A DNA stretch of 5,654 nucleotides from Dehalococcoidia bacterium. Its GTDB lineage: Bacteria; Chloroflexota; Dehalococcoidia; SZUA-161. Under the pieces are notes generated by a model. It made no database searches. It was not told the origin of the DNA and saw nothing but the letters and a program-made list of their open reading frames with translations. The stretch lies in NCBI GenBank assembly GCA_004376205.1, contig SOKG01000286.1:1-5654 (forward strand). The letters are read 5' to 3'. Made by a program: the position numbers and the translations under genes. This document shows positions 1 to 4,402 of this stretch, in pieces; position 1 is the stretch's first letter, and every line of letters starts with the position of its first letter.

Positions 1-1
1 G

Positions 2-181
2 GGACTGCCTGGTGAGCAGGGACTGCCCGGTGAGCAGGGCGAGCCGGGGGCCCCAGGCCCTCAGGGGCCAGAAGGGCCTCCAGGGCCAGAAGGGCCAGCG
101 AGTCTAGCAGGGCCAGCGGGGCCAGAAGGGCCAGAGGGGCCTCAGGGACTGCCTGGTGAGCAGGGGCCCGAGGGCACGACT
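2..181 (+). repeat. Gly-X-Y (collagen) coding repeat
   Basis: This stretch is twenty consecutive 9-nt codon triplets encoding Gly-X-Y, with a single Gly-to-Ser exception at 101-103. An 18-nt unit encoding GLPGEQ occurs at 2-19, again at 20-37 with one base changed (CCT to CCC), and identically at 146-163. GPE/GPA triplets with nearly the same DNA make up much of the rest. The array continues beyond the left edge of the window. Near-identical DNA units suggest recent expansion by slippage or recombination, so the length may vary between strains and may be misassembled from short reads. Confidence 0.85.
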
Positions 182-280
182 AGTGCCCCGAGTGGCGTAG
201 GTATAGCAGCTCTGCTCCTTGCACTCATCGCGCTCGGCTTGATGATTGCCGGCAAGGTGAAAAAGTGGGTATTTGAATAG
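2..280 (+). CDS. Collagen-like surface protein, C-terminal part (5' end outside window)
   Basis: The reading frame is open from the first bases and ends at TAG 278-280, giving the last 92 residues of a longer protein. Residues 1-60 are Gly-X-Y triplets rich in Pro and Glu (GLP, GEQ, GPE, GPQ, GPA). There is one break in register at residue 34, where Ser (AGT at 101-103) replaces Gly. A short Thr/Ser/Ala/Pro spacer follows, then a hydrophobic segment at about residues 66-84 and a basic tail, KVKKWVFE. By the positive-inside rule the tail is cytoplasmic and the collagen stalk is outside. Bacterial collagen-like proteins form trimeric stalks at the cell surface; here the trimer would be held by a C-terminal membrane anchor. 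There is no LPXTG sortase motif. The N-terminal head, signal peptide and total length cannot be seen. I see no terminator after the stop. Its relation to the downstream genes is unknown; a separate promoter follows it. Confidence 0.85.
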   Translation, partial: GLPGEQGLPGEQGEPGAPGPQGPEGPPGPEGPASLAGPAGPEGPEGPQGLPGEQGPEGTTSAPSGVGIAALLLALIALGLMIAGKVKKWVFE

Positions 281-329
281 ACTGGGTGAGGGTGTTTCAT
301 TTGAAATCATCACAGATCCAACAGAATTG

Positions 330-358
330 TTGACAAAAATCCACGACGGTGTTATAAA
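330..358 (+). promoter_or_regulatory. Predicted sigma70-type promoter for the BTAD regulator gene
   Basis: A perfect -35 hexamer TTGACA (330-335) is followed after exactly 17 bp by TATAAA (353-358), which matches five of six bases of the -10 consensus. The expected transcription start is near 365. It lies 50 bp past the stop of the collagen-like gene and points toward the regulator gene at 563, giving an untranslated leader of roughly 195 nt. It is the best promoter match I found in the window. Confidence 0.7.
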
Positions 359-375
359 TGTGTGCGCCAGTGGGC

Positions 376-442
376 TTCTCCGAGAATATTCGCCCCATAA
401 CCTTTAGTCTCATGCGCTTCACATATCCTTTTTCTCGGAGGT
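376..442 (+). promoter_or_regulatory. Leader inverted repeat overlapping a Shine-Dalgarno-like sequence
   Basis: CTCCGAGAA (378-386) and TTCTCGGAG (432-440) are perfect 9-bp reverse complements separated by 45 nt, inside the predicted leader of the regulator mRNA. The right arm contains GGAG of a GGAGGT sequence (437-442), so pairing would hide a ribosome-binding-like site. The left arm also belongs to a local 11-bp palindrome, TTCTC-C-GAGAA (376-386), just downstream of the predicted start, which could instead be a DNA operator. Either role is inference; no riboswitch family is recognised. Confidence 0.3.
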
Positions 443-562
443 AACCTAGCTTAAGATATGGGAGTGACGCTCATCGGCCAGTACAAGCACCCTATGCAAG
501 GCAGCTACAGCACCTGCTAATCAATTGTCAATACATAGCGCGTCCGCAAATGGTAAGGTGTC

Positions 563-1627
563 ATGAGTCTTGAGGTAAGTCGGGAGTGGTCTGGTCACGA
601 TATAAACGCAATTCAACTTCTAAAGCAACTGCAAGTTGACTGCCGACTTGCCAAGAACGAGCTGCAGGAAGTTAGTTGGCGTTTCAGCGAACGCGAAGCC
701 ATGGCCAGTAAGCAATTACAGATCGCTTTGGGGGCACTGGACAAGGCCGTGGCCGCTGGCGATGATAGTCCCAACGTTGCCTCCCGCCAGGAATCTCAAA
801 TACCGGCTTCAGCATCTGAAGATGCAGGGCCGGTGCCCAACCTACAGCTATCTCGACCTAGCCTCGAGGTGTACTGCCTGGGTAGATTTCAGGTTCGAGT
901 TGGTTGGAAGAGAATCGAACACTGGCGCAGCAACAAGGCTAAATCGCTCCTTAAGTATCTGATTGCCACGCAGGGACAAACTGCAACCAGAGATGCTTTG
1001 ATGGAAGCCCTGTGGCCAGGTTGTGAGCCTTCGCTGGCCAACAACAACCTGAAAGCGACAGTCCGCTCCCTGCGGCAGACGCTGAGCCTAGCGCACGGCC
1101 TGGATAACCATTTTGCGTGGGTGCTGTTCCGAGACGGCAGCTACAGCATGAATTTTGAGGCCGATCTGTGGGTGGACCTCGAACAGTTCGAGTATCACTG
1201 GCGTGCTGGCAGAGAGTTGGAGAGGGACGGGAAGGTTGTCGAGGCAACTGAGGAGTACAAGACGGCCGAAGCGCTGTACAAGGGTGACTATTTAGAGGAC
1301 GACCTGTACGAAGAGTGGACGTCTCTGCGACGCGAAGCTCTGAAGGACGTCTACCTTGCAATTCTCGGCAGGCTCGCTGAACACTCCATGCAGATGGCAG
1401 ATTACCACGCATGTATAGCCTATTGCCAGAGCATACTGGCCAAAGACCAATGTCGCGAGGATGCCTACCGACAGCTAATGCGCTGCTATAGTCGGCTCGA
1501 ACAACGTAACAGAGCCATCGGCTGGTACCGTGTATGCGAGAGCACGATCAAGAGTGAATTGGACGTGTGCCCCGACCGTCATACGATTGGGCTCTACCAG
1601 AAGTTGCTAAACGACGAAGACATCTAA
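563..1627 (+). CDS. SARP/BTAD-family transcriptional activator
   Basis: This 354-residue protein is likely a cytoplasmic DNA-binding activator. Residues 1-65 look helical and possibly coiled-coil, and residues 66-98 form a polar, flexible linker. Residues 100-199 form an OmpR/PhoB-like winged helix: LEVYCLGRFQV at the start, WRSNKAKSLLKYL, the ALWPG turn, and NNLKATVRSLRQTL as the probable recognition helix. Residues 205-350 are the bacterial transcriptional activator domain, an all-helical TPR-like fold with the typical DYHACIAYCQSIL and CREDAYRQLMRCYSRL segments. The family usually binds direct repeats spaced by about one helical turn and recruits RNA polymerase. There is no ATPase or NB-ARC module, so it is a short, stand-alone type. 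ATG 563 is the first possible start because an in-frame TAA lies at 554-556; TAAGGTG (554-560) serves as the ribosome site. Its likely target is the 11-bp array in front of the next gene. Family assignment is secure; the regulon is inferred. Confidence 0.9.
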   Translation: MSLEVSREWSGHDINAIQLLKQLQVDCRLAKNELQEVSWRFSEREAMASKQLQIALGALDKAVAAGDDSPNVASRQESQIPASASEDAGPVPNLQLSRPSLEVYCLGRFQVRVGWKRIEHWRSNKAKSLLKYLIATQGQTATRDALMEALWPGCEPSLANNNLKATVRSLRQTLSLAHGLDNHFAWVLFRDGSYSMNFEADLWVDLEQFEYHWRAGRELERDGKVVEATEEYKTAEALYKGDYLEDDLYEEWTSLRREALKDVYLAILGRLAEHSMQMADYHACIAYCQSILAKDQCREDAYRQLMRCYSRLEQRNRAIGWYRVCESTIKSELDVCPDRHTIGLYQKLLNDEDI

Positions 1628-1785
1628 CTCCCACAAACTGACTCTCATAGTCCTCAGCACTTACATTCCTCATCGGCATCACTGCCCGCGTTAGCTGGAA
1701 TAGAACCCATAAAGGCAAAGCCTTGTATCCCTGTGCGTACCATCTGACCACCTATCCCAGACAATGATCCTCGCCAACGGGACCA
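1628..1785. other. Intergenic stretch with no supported gene
   Basis: This is the first part of the 286-nt gap between the regulator and the small-protein gene. It holds a minor 5-bp hairpin (AAGGC at 1712-1716, GCCTT at 1720-1724) without a T tract, so I do not call it a terminator. I see no RNA gene, and no open frame with a ribosome site. The regulatory array begins at 1786. Confidence 0.5.
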
Positions 1786-1850
1786 TTTTCCGCGGTTTCA
1801 CCCGGAATTCACCCGCTGTTATCCGACTTTTCACCGCTCTGTACTAGTCT
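1786..1850 (+). promoter_or_regulatory. Five-unit 11-bp direct-repeat array with -10-like hexamer (candidate SARP operator/promoter)
   Basis: Five units begin at 1786, 1797, 1808, 1819 and 1830, each exactly 11 bp apart. They read TTTTCCG, TTCACCC, TTCACCC, TTATCCG and TTCACCG. All share TT at positions 1-2 and CC at positions 5-6; three share the full TTCACC. The rest of each 11-bp unit is not conserved, so this is a phased protein-binding pattern rather than simple satellite DNA. SARP activators are known to bind heptamer direct repeats with 11- or 22-bp spacing, the last lying about 8 bp before a poor -10. Here the last heptamer ends at 1836 and a weak -10-like TAGTCT lies at 1845-1850 after 8 bp. 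There is no good -35, as expected for an activator-dependent promoter. The next gene starts at 1914, giving a leader of about 57 nt. The repeat is seen directly; the binder and the promoter are inferred. Confidence 0.6.
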
Positions 1851-1913
1851 TATTCCAAATAGTCATAGGGCGTATTCTGCTATGGGGCGCCTGAGCCTGG
1901 GGATACGCAGGCG

Positions 1914-2156
1914 ATGCGTCAAATGGGATACTACAGCACGTTCGTGGTTAGGATATGGGTCGACAGCGACCAGAAAATGAGTAGAGGATATGTCCAGCAT
2001 GTAGCAACACAGAAGGCAACACACTTCGTAGCGTTCGATAAGATGGAAGAGTTCATATTGAGGCACTTGAATCCACCTCAAGACGATACTTGTGAGCAGG
2101 AGGGACGAATTAACCAGGACATACCGACCCAAGTGACGAGAATTACCGATGAGTAG
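1914..2156 (+). CDS. Small conserved-looking protein of unknown function, coupled to AAA ATPase
   Basis: This 80-residue acidic to neutral protein has no signal peptide or membrane segment. The core, about residues 4-52, has alternating hydrophobic residues suggesting beta strands (YYSTFVVRIWV, RGYVQHVATQ, THFVAF) followed by a helix (DKMEEFILRHL). The C-terminal 28 residues are polar and probably disordered. The core resembles small uncharacterised proteins I associate with Chloroflexota, with a 'TFVVR-W...RG-I/V-HV' pattern; I know no function for them. ATG 1914 is the first in-frame start after TAG 1866-1868, with GGGGA (1899-1903) 10 nt upstream. ATG 1923 is an alternative start, giving MGYYST. 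The gene overlaps the ATPase start by 8 bp, so the two are probably translationally coupled and may work together, for example as an adaptor or partner. It lies directly behind the 11-bp array and is the first gene of the putative operon. Confidence 0.75.
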   Translation: MRQMGYYSTFVVRIWVDSDQKMSRGYVQHVATQKATHFVAFDKMEEFILRHLNPPQDDTCEQEGRINQDIPTQVTRITDE

Positions 2157-4335
2157 ATTCGAGAACAGCCTTGAGCATCTTCTGGCTGAGCTGGAGCGGA
2201 TCGATCTGCAGCTTCGGCTACAGGTGTTCCGTATGAGGGAAAGGTACGGCCAGCCTGGGAGCGATGAGTTCCGTGGCCTTTACATTTCGGAGGAAGAGAT
2301 AGACGCGCTTGTGGCTAGTAGCGCTGCCCGTGAGGAATCGGACTATCCCGACCTGAGCGATTCGCCGCTGGCGATCCGTCTGCGCCATCTGCGAGATGAA
2401 ATCGCTGAAAAGAAGGCTGCAAGCTTAGCCGCGGGTGTGAGCCTCAGGCTCTGCGAACTGGCTGACACCTTCGGCCTCAGTGACTTGGAGTTGGATGCCT
2501 TGCTCGTGTGCATTTTGCCCGAGATCGACGTCAAGTATGAGAAGCTGTATGCCTACCTTCATGACAACGTAACCCGAAAAAGGCCTAGTGTGCATTTGCT
2601 TCTACAGTGCCTGCTGGCAAGCCAGAAGGAAATGTTGAGAGCGCGAGATACCTTTCTCCCCCAGGCTCCTCTGATTGCCCATCGGCTTATCAGGCTTGAG
2701 GACGACCCCTCAGCCGGGACATCTTCGCTGCTGGCCAAGAATCTAAAGGCTGAAGACAGGATTGTCAATTACCTGCTGGGGTCGGATCAGATAGATACGC
2801 GCCTCAGCCGATACGCTCATCTATTAATCCCGTCGGTGACAATTGAGGACATGGTTCTTCCCGAGGAGATCGCGGCTCAGCTGTCCCATTGTGCTTCTGC
2901 GTTACTGGGTGGCCCAGGCAGTGTTGTATATCTACAGGGCTCTCCGGGAGTAGGGAAGAAAACCGCGGCAGAAGCCCTCTGCCATGCCTGTGGGTTGCCT
3001 CTACTCATGGTGGATCTAGCAAACCTTCTTGCCGACGATTCGCCTGCTGACGCCAGGATTGCACTTGCACTTCGAGAAGCGAAACTCCAAGGGACAGCGC
3101 TTTGCTGGGACCGCTTCGATCTTCTCCTCACCGATGACGCGGGTCTCCGAGCTTCACTGGAGACACTAATTCAGGGGATAAGGGATTTCTCCGGCCCGGT
3201 CCTTACAACCGGCGAGGCTGCGTGGCAGCCGGGCGATGCACTCAAGGGCAAATCATTCAGTCGAATCGAGTTCGACCTTCCCTCCTACGCCACAAGAAGG
3301 CGACTCTGGGAATCGTATCTCAATGGTCATGGACCAACGGCATCGGAAGCAGACCTGGAAGACGTTGCCGGTAAGTTCCGGTTCACCCCGGCGCAGATCA
3401 GAGACGCTGCAGCAACCGCCAGAAATCAGGCGATGTGTCAGGGCGACGAGGAGATATCGGCGAGCGACCTGCACGCAGCCTGCCGTGTGACATCAAACCA
3501 CAGATTGAGCACCCTGGCTCGCAGGATACAACCCAAAGCTGCATGGGAAGATATTGTCCTCCCAAGGGATCAGAGGACACAGCTCCGTGAGATAGCAAAC
3601 TACGTCAAATACCGACATATTGTGTTTGCCGACTGGAATTTCGAGCAGAAGATTTCCCTGGGAAAGGGTCTGAATATTCTCTTCGCCGGGCCCTCTGGCA
3701 CGGGCAAGACCATGGCCTCGGAAATCATAGCCAATGAACTGGGGCTTGATCTGTACAAGATCGATCTCTCCACGGTGATCAGCAAGTACATCGGCGAGAC
3801 GGAGAAGAACCTGGACAGGATCTTCACCGAGGCGCGAAACTCCAACTCAATCCTCTTCTTTGATGAAGCCGACGCTGTCTTCGGCAAGAGGTCGGAGGTC
3901 AGGGATTCTCACGACCGCTACGCCAATATCGAGGTGGCGTATCTCTTGCAGAAGATGGAGGAATACGACGGAATCGTGATTCTCGCCACCAATCTGCGCA
4001 AGAACCTGGATGAGGGCTTTGCTCGCCGCATGCACTTCAGCGTCGAGTTCTCCCTGCCTGAGGAGCCCGACAGGCTTCACATCTGGCAGGGCATATTTCC
4101 CAGCGAGGCCCCTTTGGCGGGAAGCCTCGATTTGAACTTCATGGCGCGGCAATTCAAGGTTACCGGCGGCAACATAAAGAACATTGCCTTGGGCGCAGCC
4201 TTCCTGGCTGCCGGGGACGGCGCCACCATCAAAATGGAACATTTGATAAGGGCTACCAAGCGCGAATATCAGAAAATCGGGAGGCTGTGCACCGACGTCG
4301 ATTTCGCTAAGTATTTCGACCTGGTGAAGGGATGA
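2149..4335 (+). CDS. Double-AAA+ ATPase, eCIS-associated (Afp15-like)
   Basis: This is a 728-residue cytoplasmic ATPase. Residues 1-228 form a mostly helical N-terminal domain. The first AAA module (about 229-440) is degenerate. Its P-loop GSPGVGKKT (264-272) has Lys where Thr/Ser should coordinate magnesium, and its Walker B (LCWDRFD, D321-R322) lacks the catalytic Glu. The second module (about 465-700) is intact: Walker A GPSGTGKT (514-521), Walker B ILFFDE with D572-E573, sensor-1 Asn615 in ILATN, and an Arg-finger pair R626-R627 in FARRM. Both modules are introduced by a similar 'W/I-ED-VLP' segment, suggesting an old duplication. AAA ATPases of this architecture are a conserved component of Afp/PVC-type contractile injection clusters, where a role in assembly or cargo handling is suspected; ATPases with the same layout also occur outside them. 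The start overlaps the preceding gene in ATGAGTAG and has only a weak ribosome site, so coupled translation is likely. The DUF4157 gene follows 67 nt later. Confidence 0.88.
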   Translation: MSRFENSLEHLLAELERIDLQLRLQVFRMRERYGQPGSDEFRGLYISEEEIDALVASSAAREESDYPDLSDSPLAIRLRHLRDEIAEKKAASLAAGVSLRLCELADTFGLSDLELDALLVCILPEIDVKYEKLYAYLHDNVTRKRPSVHLLLQCLLASQKEMLRARDTFLPQAPLIAHRLIRLEDDPSAGTSSLLAKNLKAEDRIVNYLLGSDQIDTRLSRYAHLLIPSVTIEDMVLPEEIAAQLSHCASALLGGPGSVVYLQGSPGVGKKTAAEALCHACGLPLLMVDLANLLADDSPADARIALALREAKLQGTALCWDRFDLLLTDDAGLRASLETLIQGIRDFSGPVLTTGEAAWQPGDALKGKSFSRIEFDLPSYATRRRLWESYLNGHGPTASEADLEDVAGKFRFTPAQIRDAAATARNQAMCQGDEEISASDLHAACRVTSNHRLSTLARRIQPKAAWEDIVLPRDQRTQLREIANYVKYRHIVFADWNFEQKISLGKGLNILFAGPSGTGKTMASEIIANELGLDLYKIDLSTVISKYIGETEKNLDRIFTEARNSNSILFFDEADAVFGKRSEVRDSHDRYANIEVAYLLQKMEEYDGIVILATNLRKNLDEGFARRMHFSVEFSLPEEPDRLHIWQGIFPSEAPLAGSLDLNFMARQFKVTGGNIKNIALGAAFLAAGDGATIKMEHLIRATKREYQKIGRLCTDVDFAKYFDLVKG

Positions 4336-4345
4336 AGTTATCGTG

Positions 4346-4368
4346 CTCTCTCCCATTAAGGGAGAGGG
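4346..4368 (+). repeat. Intergenic hairpin, possible dispersed repeat fragment
   Basis: CTCTCTCCC (4346-4354) pairs with GGGAGAGGG (4360-4368) around a 5-nt ATTAA loop: eight Watson-Crick pairs and one G-T wobble. It begins 10 nt after the ATPase stop and lies 34 nt before the DUF4157 start. There is no T tract, so it is a poor intrinsic terminator. It resembles the CCCTCTCCC/GGGAGAGGG palindromes scattered between genes in many bacterial genomes. It may be such an element, or an mRNA-stability or attenuation hairpin that lowers expression of the gene behind it. Confidence 0.5.
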
Positions 4369-4389
4369 ATCGACTGGTGAAAGGCTAAC

Positions 4390-4397
4390 AGGAGGTG
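4390..4397 (+). promoter_or_regulatory. Strong ribosome binding site of the DUF4157 gene
   Basis: AGGAGGTG matches the anti-Shine-Dalgarno sequence almost perfectly; GGAGG ends 7 nt before ATG 4403. It is clearly stronger than the sites in front of the regulator, small-protein and ATPase genes. It fixes the start and suggests that the DUF4157 protein is made in larger amount than the ATPase. Confidence 0.8.
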
Positions 4398-4402
4398 TTG
4401 AC

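Noticed and set aside
2..163. LPGEQG in the collagen repeats as a sortase signal
   Set aside because: A sortase motif is LPXTG once, just before the C-terminal hydrophobic segment. Here LPGEQ is part of the Gly-X-Y repeat and no LPXTG precedes the anchor.
2..181. GC-rich repeats at the left edge as a CRISPR array
   Set aside because: There are no constant repeats with unique spacers. The periodicity is 9 nt and follows the Gly-X-Y codon pattern.
951..1412. 153-codon minus-strand open frame
   Set aside because: It runs antisense to the winged-helix and BTAD domains. Its protein is rich in Arg, Ser and Pro with no domain pattern.
1712..1724. AAGGC/GCCTT hairpin as terminator of the regulator gene
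   Set aside because: The stem is only 5 bp, there is no T tract, and it sits about 85 nt past the stop.
4332..4388. 18-codon frame starting in ATGA at the ATPase stop
   Set aside because: The ATGA overlap is suggestive, but the peptide spans the 4346-4368 hairpin, has no domain character, and the real next start has a far better ribosome site.
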